Assembly: GCA_018340375.1 (NCBI GenBank)
Contig: JAFFJZ010000006.1
Span: 18,547,501 to 18,611,500 of the forward strand
DNA length: 64,000 nt
Origin: Gonatopus flavifemur
Lineage: Eukaryota > Arthropoda > Insecta > Hymenoptera > Dryinidae
Direction of reading: 5' to 3'
In this document: positions 1 to 11,700 of the stretch, one piece after another
How the letters are laid out: every line of letters begins with the position of its first letter
Position numbering within the stretch: the first letter of the stretch is position 1
Translations under genes and position numbers: made by a program
Notes under the pieces: generated by a model
What the model was told of the DNA's origin: nothing
Database searches by the model: none
Seen by the model: only the letters and a program-made list of their open reading frames with translations

Positions 1-343
1 TGATCTATTCTGAACCTTTATCGAAGCTCCATATTCTCTTCGGGACGAGATGAGTCTGAATAAACCATCAAATACCGTTCAAATACCAACCGAATATTTT
101 TCAATAATTCCTTAGTAACTCTCCTACTGTGCTACCTGAAAATCAATGACAAAATGAAAACTATCAAACAAAATATATGAAAAATCATTACTACCCAAGA
201 TTGAAATTCAAAGTTATCCGTCGAGCATGTTAATCCCATCCTTATCTTTGAACCAGTCGGTAAACGCGTTCGAGTACACGAGAGTTCCTGTGGTTTCTGT
301 CAACGGATTTACTGGTTCTATAGTAGAGAAGACCGGTCGAATG

Positions 344-351
344 TGACGTCA
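344..351 (+). promoter_or_regulatory. Perfect CRE/ATF-type octamer TGACGTCA
   Basis: The palindromic octamer TGACGTCA is the consensus site of CREB/ATF bZIP factors. It sits in a locally GC-richer patch (about 330-380) about 2.4 kb before OLA1's start codon. It could belong to a promoter reading out of the window's left edge. One octamer can occur by chance, so function is only suggested. Confidence 0.3.
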
Positions 352-1088
352 CGCCGTGGTGCCGTGTTCCTCTTCACCGTCGTGGTCGTGGTTATATTAC
401 ACGTTGTGCAGTTTATTATTTATTTACATCGTGGGCATAGTTGAAAACCGCAAGGTATTCTCATCAATCCATCCTATTTCATTCAATTGATAAATTTTAA
501 AAATATACATAATATTAGCATCTAAAGAGATACAAATGAAAATGTGAAATGTCAGATATCGTACACATGTTGAGGGATTATTCATATAAAACGAAGTCTT
601 GAGCCTGTGATTTGTAGAATGAATCTACGAAAGAGATTCAAGTTTATTGATATCCAACGGAAATATGGTAAACATTCTTATCGCAAGGACCTTTTATGTT
701 ACAAAAAAACGACTTTTCTTAATGAGAAGTTAGGTTAGGTCTCTCCATGTACAGTAATACTACATAGTTCGTGTGATGTGCATGGATGTGCATGCTACCG
801 CGCCACGAAAAAACTGATACGCGACACCGATGCGCGCGCTCACACCAAATATCTTACCGCGCCGAATTTGAAATCCCACATATACGAATTCTTTTACTCG
901 AATTGAATCCTCTTGGATTTATTAGGTATGAATTATGTTCTGTTTTGATGAACTTCCTGTTACAAATAATCTATATGAATTAATGAATTTCAATGAAATT
1001 CAATGATATTTAATCAGAAATTTCACGATTCGTAAGAGGATTTAATAGAATATTTCTCCCTCGGCTCTCTTCTTGCCTCGAAAATCAA

Positions 1089-1217
1089 ATGAAGCTGAAA
1101 CTGGCAGCCGTAAAGTTAGCACCCAATTATCATAACTATTTAACAAACCTGCAATCCCGTTTAATCAAAGGTTACAACAATCGGCAGCTAGTTTTAGGCT
1201 GTCAGTTTCAGCTTCAT
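1089..1217. mobile_element. Small inverted-repeat element (MITE-like)
   Basis: Ends are near-perfect inverted repeats of about 21 bp: ATGAAGCTGAAACTGGCAGC at 1089 and its complement at 1197-1217, with one difference. The 129-bp interior includes AATCAAAGGTTACAACAATC. A related stretch recurs in inverted orientation around 9700-9900 (AATCAAAGGTTACACCAATC). No coding capacity, so a non-autonomous element. Confidence 0.65.
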
Positions 1218-1881
1218 GAAAATCAAAATGATTTTGTCATTTTAGCTGAAAAAATAGATACTAATTAGTATCAAAAATTACATACGGAATACTATCCTTT
1301 TTTCCGATATGATTGTAATAATATGAAATCCATATTACATATTTTACTACTCATTATAATTTGGTTTGAAACTCCATAATAATAAATACATATTAGAGAT
1401 ACTGAGATGGAATTTGTAAAGTTTCAATTGAATTCAAGAGTAAAATTTTACTGGAAATGTAAAATAAATCAAAGCAATTGCTATGTGTTCCACGTATCGT
1501 TTTAAATTGACAGTTTCTGAAGCTAAAGAGACAGTAAAAATAAAATTGTCAAACATTAGTCATGACTAAAACACATCAATGACTTAGTTGAAACTCGTTG
1601 ATTATTTGAAAACACAAACATTTGAATGTTCAACAAAACATGTTTAGTATGTGTTCAACGAGCACGTTGCAGCCGAGACGAAGAAAAGGGTTATTTAATC
1701 GCGGCGCCAAGGTAGCTTCGTGGCCTCAATTCCCCGTCTTTATCTACCCGCGATCCGAGCTCCTCTATTATCGTAATTTGAAAATTTCCTCGGCACTCCG
1801 GTGAATGAAAAACGAAGGAAAAATGTAAGAGAAGGATTGCGATTTCACGTCTAAAGCTGTGCGTCAGAAAGATGTAACACA

Positions 1882-1918
1882 ATGATGATGATGATGAAGA
1901 TGATGATGATGATGATGA
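1882..1918. repeat. (ATG)n microsatellite
   Basis: Twelve near-consecutive ATG/AAG triplets. It generates the His-rich and Met-rich translations seen in overlapping open frames, which should not be read as genes. Confidence 0.9.
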
Positions 1919-2360
1919 AAGTCGTAGAGAGGAAGCATCTTAAGAAGACCATGAACGATGACTAAAACGAAAGGAGGAAAAAATAGAAGTAGAAGTAGGA
2001 AAAGGAAAAGGAACAGGCAGTGGCGGATTGGCGGCCTGAGGGCGCGGTTGCGGATTCTCTGGTCGTGATGCCGGTGATTCGTGGCGGCCCTTTCTGCCCA
2101 GTAATCCCGTACCCCGACTCTGCCATATTCCTCCTCCCTCGCATCCATATATACACTTCTTTCTCTTCATTCTCTTCTTTCCGCCGACATCTTGCCACCA
2201 ATTTGACTTTTGATACGGCGCTCGGTTCACTGTGTCGGAGGAGAGTAGGAGGAGATGGTAGGGAACAGGACAATCTTGCGGTAAATACAGCAATCGCTTG
2301 ATGTGCCGTCCGCATTAATATAATTAGTCACCGCGAGCGGTTTGAGGGTAGGAGCAGACT

Positions 2361-2423
2361 AAGATGACGATGATGACGATGACGCCGACAACGACGACGT
2401 CGGCGACGACGACAACGCCGACT
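2361..2423. repeat. Imperfect GAC/ACG trinucleotide run
   Basis: Degenerate GAT/GAC/ACG triplets over about 60 bp, GC-richer than its surroundings. It lies shortly upstream of the presumed OLA1 5' UTR exon or promoter. Confidence 0.8.
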
Positions 2424-2778
2424 TCTCGTCCATCGTACCGCTCCAGGCGCTTCAACGTACGCGGTAAAGGTATCGAAAGAGCTTCTTGCTCTTAAGAACC
2501 CTTTAAAGATTCCAAGTCGAGGAGTAGAGTTGAGAAAAGGCGCAGGGCGTGGTCAAAACTCCAAACCACGTCGAATTGTTTTCATTCTCATCCGCTCAAA
2601 CTGCCGTGTACATACATCTGTACGCTTTTGAAAATATGGATAAACGTATCAGCGTATTGTAGCTGCCGCTACCGATGCCGTAATCGTGATAACGGATTAA
2701 AAATACTTATTATTGAATTATCGTTAATTACTTTCAATCTTTTGTTACAATAATGAATGTATCGATTTTGTTTCCAGA

Positions 2779-5700
2779 ATGGCTCCGAAGAAAGTGGACG
2801 AACCAGAGCGAAAACCACTAATCGGACGAGTGGGTACCAATTTGAAAGTTGGTATCGTAGGAATACCGAATGTTGGAAAATCAACCTTCTTCAACGTTCT
2901 CACTAAAAGTCAAGCCGCGGCTGAGAATTTCCCCTTCTGCACCATCGATCCAAATGAAAATAAGTATCTATTGTATAAATCAATTAATAACAATCATCAC
3001 TTGATTTTTCAAAAACAAAACACTCTTTCATCGTCATCTCTCAAAAGAAAACACAAAACATAACCATAACTTTTGTGATAAATTTACTAATTTGTATAAA
3101 AAATGTGTGATTCTGACAAAGAAGAGGTTTATACAACCGCATCGATGATAACAAAATCCAGCTTCTTACATCGCATAAAAGGTTATTCCAATCATCAGCA
3201 CACCAAGTCTGTTTTATATTCCTCGAATGCTACCATCATTTATCCCAAAGTTGATATGTATTATTCTTTTGGAGAATACAAGAACTCCTTCTCGAAGGCA
3301 CAGAACACGAATAAGTATAATTTTAGCGATACTCGTGGACCTCATTTTGAACCCTTTGTGGATTCCTACTTCCACAATCCTTACTCCGAGAATGACGCAA
3401 AAATGAAGTATTTAAAAACCCAGCCTACCTCTTTCGTGATCTTCAACAAACCCGGTCTCATCGAAAGTAGCAAACTAGCTAAACTGATATCCGAAGAGTG
3501 GAAATGTGTTCTAATTTCCCCCGAAGTTGTCGTACAAAATGAAAATCAATCATTCACCGCACAAGGGTTAGAATTCTCAAACGATCCTGCAACGATTTGG
3601 AAACTCGTAGAGAACAGAGCAAATCAGAGAGAGATCATGCACAGAGGTTACGTCCTAGAAGGATTGCCTTTGATCTCACCGAATTCTGATGATAATTCAA
3701 AACCCGACATCGTGCAACAATTGAACAGTATATTCGATTCCTGGACTATAAAACCTTGTGTGATTATTTACATCGTGTGTTCGAATGTCGATATAACAAA
3801 AAATTCTGAAATTCATTCCAAATCATCCTGCTGTGAATGTTACGAACGTTTCGTATCACTGAACATCGAAAAATGGATATTCTCTCACAATCCTCAAAAC
3901 GTAATCCGCGTGGATGGATGTACCGATGTATCTAGAATGTTTGAAATCGTGAATACGAGATTGCATCAGTTATCCTTGCCTCGATCGATTCCCTGTTATT
4001 GGATTCGTCATCCATCGACAAATGTGAATCGAAGAATCTCCACCCAGAAATCTCTCTGTCCCGTGGAATTGGCTAAAGGGAATGTCGTCGAGGGAACATA
4101 CGCGATAGGATTCATGAATGAAATATATTGTCTTTCAACGGAAGAGAATGCTCGATTGTTCATGGATAATCCCAGACCATTTCTCTTATCTATCGCTCAA
4201 CCGATTTATAGAATCGCTGTATTCGGTATTGGAGTACACGATATTTGTCAAGAATTATCCAAAACTTTTGGTATTCCGATAATCCATGTGAATGAATTGA
4301 CGAAAAGATTCATTGAAGATCGTATAGTGGATGATATTCTGCGAGAATTGGAGTTGAAAAAGGAGGCTGAAAGGTCTCATGAGCTTCGGATTTGGCAACA
4401 AGAGATGTTTCAGACATTCGATTATCTCATGAAAATCTTGAGATCCAGAGAAAATGAAGACTCGCATGAATTCGTTGCTGAAGAATTAGAAATCTTGCGT
4501 GACAAATTACGAAAATATGGGATGCAGCATTTGGAGGGGGATGTGGAGTTTTTCAACAAAATCGTCGAGAATGAGGATACTCTTCTCGAGTACGCACCTG
4601 CACCTCACGGTTTATCGGAGATTCCTAAATTGAGTAGGAATGATCCTGAAGTGTTGGATATTCTAAAACAACGCGTGGGAATTGATGACAATCGATTGGA
4701 TGCTAATGAGAAGATTAGTTTGATTGTTAAAGAGATAGAATTGATTCCAAAAAGAATGATAGAGCGTGATATGTATGCGATTGGTGGTTTCATCATAGAT
4801 GGTATGTTCACGGATAAAGATGTCTGGGAAAAAATTTGTGAAGAAAAGAATCAGGATCATCTTATATCAACGATCGTCAATTTTATCGCTATATTCGACG
4901 AAGATGAGAATTTCGTGGATGAATGGAAAAATGTTGAACAGAAATTGAAGGAATTGGATAAATCATTTATCGTTTGTAATCCCAAGTTTACCGTCGATGC
5001 ATCTGAAAATGTGATTGGATATATCAAAGATCGTTACGAAGTTAAAGCAGGAATCATAAGCAACGACGAAGAGATGCAATTAGGAGATACCGGCTTTTAC
5101 TGTCCCGTCGCTTTATCGCGTAACGTACTTCTAAAAGGCCAATCTCAATTCAAAACTGTTCTGAGAAATAAAACTTATTTTTTATCTAACGCCGAAGCTC
5201 TTGAAGAATTCATAAAAGATCCACAGAAATATTCCATACCTTTTTTGAGACCCCCCGCATCGATTCCTCCTTTTAGACTCAGCATCGTCGGTCCCTTGGG
5301 AAGTGGCAAATCAATATTCTCTCAAGCTTTATCCAGAGAATTTGGTTTTGTTTGTATAGATATGAAAACTCAATTCCAAGCATTCGAATCGAATTCAAAT
5401 CCTCCGCAAAACTGTATCTACAAATATTATCGGGCAGATGCAACTCTGCTTCGTGGAGAATTAGAGAAATGCATTTTAACGTATTTCAAACCTCCCTACA
5501 GTGAATTCGACATCATATTCGATGGATTCCCAAACACCAACACCGCGGATGTTGCACTACAAAATTATGCGATACCTGAAATGATTATAGAATTGCAATG
5601 CGATAAGGATATCGCTGTACAACGAATTTTACCTAAATTCACTGAATCCTCGGATGAAGGAATACTCGATATCGAGAATATTTGTCGAGAAATTTATGAA

Positions 5701-8700
5701 GAAGATATGAGAGGATTATTTAGCACTCGAAAACTGTTCACAAATGAATTGATACCGTGGATAAAGGTTAATACTGAAGATAGTGTAAACAAAGTATATA
5801 ATAAAATATTGAAAATAGTGGATAATTATTGTAAAAAAATGCGTAGTGTTTCGAATTTGCAAACAACAATTCCCATCGATATCGAAACAGCTGAAAATTT
5901 GTTGAATCATGGATATTATTTGACAAGTTCGTTCCGTCGCTTTTGTCCAGTTCAGATTTATGAAAAGGAAAATCCGTTTCCAATGTACTTGACATTGAAA
6001 GCTCAAAGAAACATCCATCCCGTGATTTATCGAAAATACATCTTTTTTTTAGGTGGGGAAAGAGCATTGCGCGTGTTTACGAATAATCCCCTGAAATACA
6101 TCGAACAGGATTCTATTGTGCCCCTGATACCCCTTCGTTTATCTATAATCGGCCCCCCGAGGTGTGGCAAAAGTACTTTAGCGCGACGAATCGCTGTAAC
6201 TTACGGTCTCAAAGTGGTAACGCAAAACGAAGCACTGGACCACGTTTTGAAACATCTCTCTTGGACAGAGTTGGGACAACTCATAAGAACTTATACTCGA
6301 AAAGAAGAATGCGTTCCCTCGGTATTGATAGCTCGAGCTATAAGCGTGTACATCATGGATCCACTTTCTACGTGTCAAGGATACGTGTTGGATGATTTTC
6401 CCGTTGATCAAAAATCTTACGAGAATTTGAAATCTCTGGGAATTCACCCCATGATCGTGATAGATTTAAAATGCGATCTAGATTCTTGTTTGGAACGTAG
6501 TTATGACTCAACGAATATGCGATACAATTTTTCTCCACAATTCAGATCCTGTCTCCACGAGAAATGGCTGAGGAATCAGAAAAATTATCACGATTGGATG
6601 ATTAAAAAATTCTCACAAAACATTATCGAAGTGAATGCAAATCAGAGTAAGTGGGGTGTATGGTTGCACGCGGATAGACAAATTCGTTACAGATTTTGCG
6701 AGATATTGAAATATTTTCGAGAATCCGATTATCATGATAAAGCACATCGGTTGAGATTCATGTGCGTATCCCCTGAAGAGTTTCAGATGCGTCAAAGCGA
6801 ATGCTACGAAAGCTACTGTCCTGGATGTTTGTTTCAAGAGAATGTCCTTACAGCCTCTGCTTCCCCATCGAATCGAATAGAAGGAATGGTACAATACAAA
6901 GAATATTTTTATTGGCTCTGTTCCCTGCATTTGAATACTTTCATGAAATACCCATCAAAATATCTTTCTTCTTTTCGTGAGACTTCGAATCAACTCACGG
7001 AATATCCTCGAATAATTACAAACGAAGTGAATGTGAGAGATCAACGTCTCAAAGCTGATGGATTCTGTTTAGTAACTTACGTTCAAAATTTTCCAAACTG
7101 TGTGCTGGTACCAGGAAAATCTGATCTTTGTATTGCATATAAGAACGAAGTTTATCTGTTTTGCAGCGAAGAATGTTTTGCGGAGTTTCTCAAAAGATAT
7201 TCCCAATATTGCGACGTGAATATTAATTCCCGCCATGATTTTTCGATACCGTCGATAGATTTGAAAAATTTACCGATTCTTGGGTTTTTGGAACAGACGG
7301 TAGCGACATCCGTCGTACAAGCTGTGAATCACGTTACCGCGTTACGACCAAAATTACCAGGATTTTCACCGGGTCTAAGCGCGGCTATTTGTACCGGCGT
7401 TTTTCTAAAGATTCATGGAAATACTCGTTGCGTGGAAGAAACAGAGGTTTATAAAAAAGTCAAGGAGAGAATAGCGAATCGAGATTTGATTATTCAAACG
7501 GCGATACTGAATGCGACAAAGAAATTTAGGACAGATAAAAGTGATGAAGATGATGATGATGATTCTGGTGGACATCGATTTGAATCCATAACGACCTTGG
7601 GGTCTTCGCAATCAATGGGTATTAGATTTCGTCGAACTTCGCCGACGCAATTATTCTCAGAACCTAGTGATGATAATCGTATCTGAAGAATCCAGAAGTT
7701 GCAAGGTTGTATTATTGACGATTAATGATAATTGATATTCAATTGAAAGTAAGAGACCGAAAATTCACACGATGCGAGGTGTAGTTTTATGATCTCTCCA
7801 AAGCATCACAATAGGTTACACAATTTCAGATGTTCCAGTGGAACGCGTTTCCTGAGGGATCCCTGATGAAAAAAATCTCTCTGAATCTTTCTATATTTTC
7901 CGACATTTTTCAGAGAGATTCAGAGCAATTTCAGAGTAATTCAGAGAAATTTAGAGACTGGTCAGATAGTCATACATCTTGAATTCACCAACTCTCTTTG
8001 AATCTTTCTTAAGTTTTCTATGGAATTCTAGGAATTCTTCAGAATTTTTCTAAATCTTTCCGGATTCTCCAGAATTTCTTTCAGTATGAGTTCCTCTGAA
8101 TTCCTATGAATCTCTTCGAATGTGTCAGAATTTCATATATCTGGATTTCAAAGCTTACTCTAAATTTGCCTGAATCTTTCTGAACTCTCCTGAATTTTTC
8201 TGAATTTCTTTGAATCCTTCCGTAAAGTTCCGTGCTCAATTTTTCTTAATTTCCGTTTCTCTGATTTTCCTTGAATCTTCCTTAATACCTCTACAATCTC
8301 GCACAAAAAATTTCACTCAATGTATCTCTTTCTGAATTCCTCTGAATCCTTCTGAAAAGTTCAACGCACAATTTCGACTGATCTATCCTTTCCTGAATGA
8401 TTCTGAACTTCTTTGAATCACGATGAATTGCTCTGAAGTCCTCTGAATCTTCCCAAATCTCTCTGAATCTCTAAATTTCTCTGAAACGTGAGATTTTCAG
8501 AGAGATTCAAAGAGATTTTTTTACCAGGGATAGAAAAGAGATGATAGAAGACTTGTATTCCCTATTTCTTTGTGAAACATATATCTACGCCAAATTACGC
8601 CAAAAACTGAGAATAATTACGTGAAATTACGATCAGCTGGGAGCATAGAAATTTGTAATGTGGTGGACAAAAAATTACACAGTGAATCAACTTACGATTA

Positions 8701-11700
8701 CGTCTATTCGAAAGTAACGCATGATTGGTCAATTCTGTTGAACTTCAAAAACTAGTAGACGCCCTGTTTACTCAAAACTAAGAATTCGAATCTCTGTATG
8801 TGTCGCTCAATGCACTTATATAGTTGTTCCTACTTTTTTTCCTACAACAGTTTGTGGATTTTCGCCAACTTGGGTGTTAACACGTGATCTTGAGTCGTTT
8901 CTGAACTACGCAGATAAAGATTTGAAAAGTTGCAGTGCAATGATTGCTTCAGTGTTATTACACCACCTTGTGTTTTGTTGTTGAGAAATTTTGTGATCTC
9001 ACATATCATAAGCTTCATGACAACAACTTCCCAGTTTTCTGCATGTTGCTACGCATTTAGCGACGCACCCTCCCAGCAACTTTCCAAGAACAGTTCTGTA
9101 TTGTTGGGAAGTTGTTGCGAATTTCTCCAGCATTTTACTATCTTGGTATGTAGTATTTAAACTTGCATGATACGCATGAATTAGTGTGTGCTTCTGGCGT
9201 GAAAAGTATTTCATTGAAATCTTGAAAGTTCTTACGGGACTCTACGAAAATTTCTAATACTAATGAACTGGGAAGTAGTTTTTGGCGTGATTTGGCGTAA
9301 AAATTTGTTACATCAGGGTGTCAAAAAAAAATTGTGTAAACCGGATACAAAATCAAGAAATAGAGTTTTAAATGAAATTTTCAATTCTCTCTCTCTAAAC
9401 CTGGGATCCTTCTTCGATCTACTTTCTTACTCTACTCATGATATATCATAATATATCTCTTTGCGCTTCCGATCAACTTCTTCGAGCAGAACAGAGCAAG
9501 TTTTCAACCAGTCTAAAAAAAAGAGAGAAGGAATTTTGAGATTTTTTTAATAGATTGAAAAATTACTTTTGCTCTACTTGCACCGTCTGTGAATCTCATA
9601 ATGCATTCAAGTAGATCAAACGCATATCTGAAAGCTACTCAATCCATTTCTGATATGGACAATACTCAAATCAAGGTCAGTCGAAAGTTACAAGCGTAGA
9701 CCACCAGCTTTTGGCGGCTAGTTTCAGCTCCATGTAACACAAAGCTTCTGAAATACTTTTTATTACTTTGAAAAAATGAAGCATTTCAATTGAAACACAT
9801 GAAAGCAAAACAGTTTTTCTCACATTTGCATGAAACTGAAAATAGCAACGGTGAAGCTAGCGGTAGATTGGTGTAACCTTTGATTTTACTTGATTCGAAT
9901 ATCTTTGAAAGCAAAAATTGATTGGGTGGCTTTCAAATAAGTAATTTAGCTACCTAAATATTTCAAAAAACAATTCTACACGGAGAAAACTGGTATAGTA
10001 AAATATGGACGGGCCAAACATTCGGTTACTACACACAATTGCGTAATTATTCCAATTGAACGTATCGTTAATTCAATCCTTTGCACTCCGTTGTCGCCGT
10101 ATTTGCGACATCCCAATCAGAAAAATCCGAATTATGCCAATGTTGACAACAGGTGCAGTACAGTGCCAGTATTGGGTCTTCAACACTTGGCCAACACGTA
10201 CGAGATCAGTACTGGATACATAAAAATACAGGACTATGCCTGTACTGATAAACCAGTACTGAGAGCTTAATGTCGGCCAGGTACTGATCCAGTATAGACA
10301 CTGCACTGATTGCGAATAATAGTATTAGTACCCAATCCCCAGTACAGAAAATACTATGCCAGTACTATGCCAGTCTTGGCCAGTACTGGTGCAGTATTGT
10401 GCCTGTTGTAAATTTCTAGTCGGGAATTGATGTCGCAAATACGGCGACAACGGAGTGCAAAGGGTTAACTTAGCGTATTGTAATTTCCATTGAGTCGTTT
10501 AGTTATTCCGATTATGCAGTTTGGTCTGCCCATATTTTCCTATTCACTCAGTGATTGTCACTATTCCTTTTTCTCCGTGTGAAAGTCCACCGCTAGCTTC
10601 ATCACATCTGCACGGAAGGCGTCTGTTTTCCGCCCACTGATTCAGAGCGAGAGGAAAATGCTCACTTTCCGTCCGTTGCAACGGGAGGGAACAACCGTAA
10701 ACTTTCTTCCCGCTTTGAAACATACGTATGGACTGTTAATCGTTTCTCGCACACTCTACACAACAGTATACAGACAATTCACTGTTGCAGATTCGAGAAC
10801 AATAGTATATTGTTCGTCAAGGGGGGAAAGTGGAAAATTTCCGACGAGTGTGAAGTTTGTCTTCCCGAGCCGAAGGCGAGGGAGACAATTACACGAGTGG
10901 AAATTTCCCACTTCTCCCCGAGGTGAACATACTATTTTTTCCCACAACTGCAAGGAAAGTGAAAATCATCTGTTTAATTGCATATAAAATATTCATATGC
11001 ATATTTCAGAACGAAAAGATAGTTTGTGTTTTCCTCCCGCTGCAAGCGGGCAGAAAGTACTTTCCTCCCGTTGCGAGCGGGCAGAAAGTACTTTCCTCCC
11101 GCTGCGAGCGGGCGGAAAATATTTTCCTCCCGCTGTGACACATTCGCTTGGAATTCAGCACTTCCTCCCCTAAAAATAGGTCAGAAAACATCAACTTTCC
11201 GTGCAGGTGTGGGAAAAATATTATGTTCACTTTGAGAGGAAAGGAAAAATTTCCACTTCGCTCTCGGCTCGAGGAGACAAATTTCTCACTTTCTTCCCTT
11301 GGGGACAAATAAATAATTTCACTTTGAAAAAGTAACTCTCAAACACAATCGAAATATTGAAAAAAAATATTTTCAACAACTCATTTCGTCCCGAATGTCC
11401 AATATTTCTCCTCGATTTTTAAGGCTCTAGCTTTTGATACAAGCAACTCAAAAATGTATAATACCATGACAATTTTTATTGCTTGGAATCTTTTCTTTCG
11501 AATGCCGTAATCCAGATGCACTTTTGAATCGATGATAAAAAGTTATGACCAACTTTTGAAAAAGTATTCGTCATTTTTATTTTGAAATCCCATATTTCCA
11601 ACACGAACAAATATTGCTGGATCATTTTATGTGCCCGGGAAAAAATCATCAGATCTAATCAGATCTGAGCAGATCTGAATCGTCAGATCTGACAAGATCT

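Larger units (their letters stand above)
1..2660. other. Upstream region of OLA1, no protein gene recognised
   Basis: No ORF here looks coding: the open frames around 1.9-2.3 kb are low-complexity translations of GAT/GAA-rich DNA. The stretch holds a CRE-like octamer, a small inverted-repeat element and two trinucleotide runs, listed separately. OLA1's ATG at 2779 lies directly behind a splice acceptor (CAG before position 2778). An untranslated first exon must therefore exist upstream, probably in the GC-richer stretch around 2.2-2.5 kb, where a GGTAAAG donor-like sequence occurs near 2464. That exon is inferred, not seen. Confidence 0.6.

Noticed and set aside
1864..2315. Several overlapping 90-120-codon frames on both strands
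   Set aside because: Translations are His-, Phe- or Arg-rich products of trinucleotide-type DNA, mutually overlapping, with no domain.
11006..11308. Open frames over the 31-bp repeat
   Set aside because: They are translations of tandem repeats and element ends.
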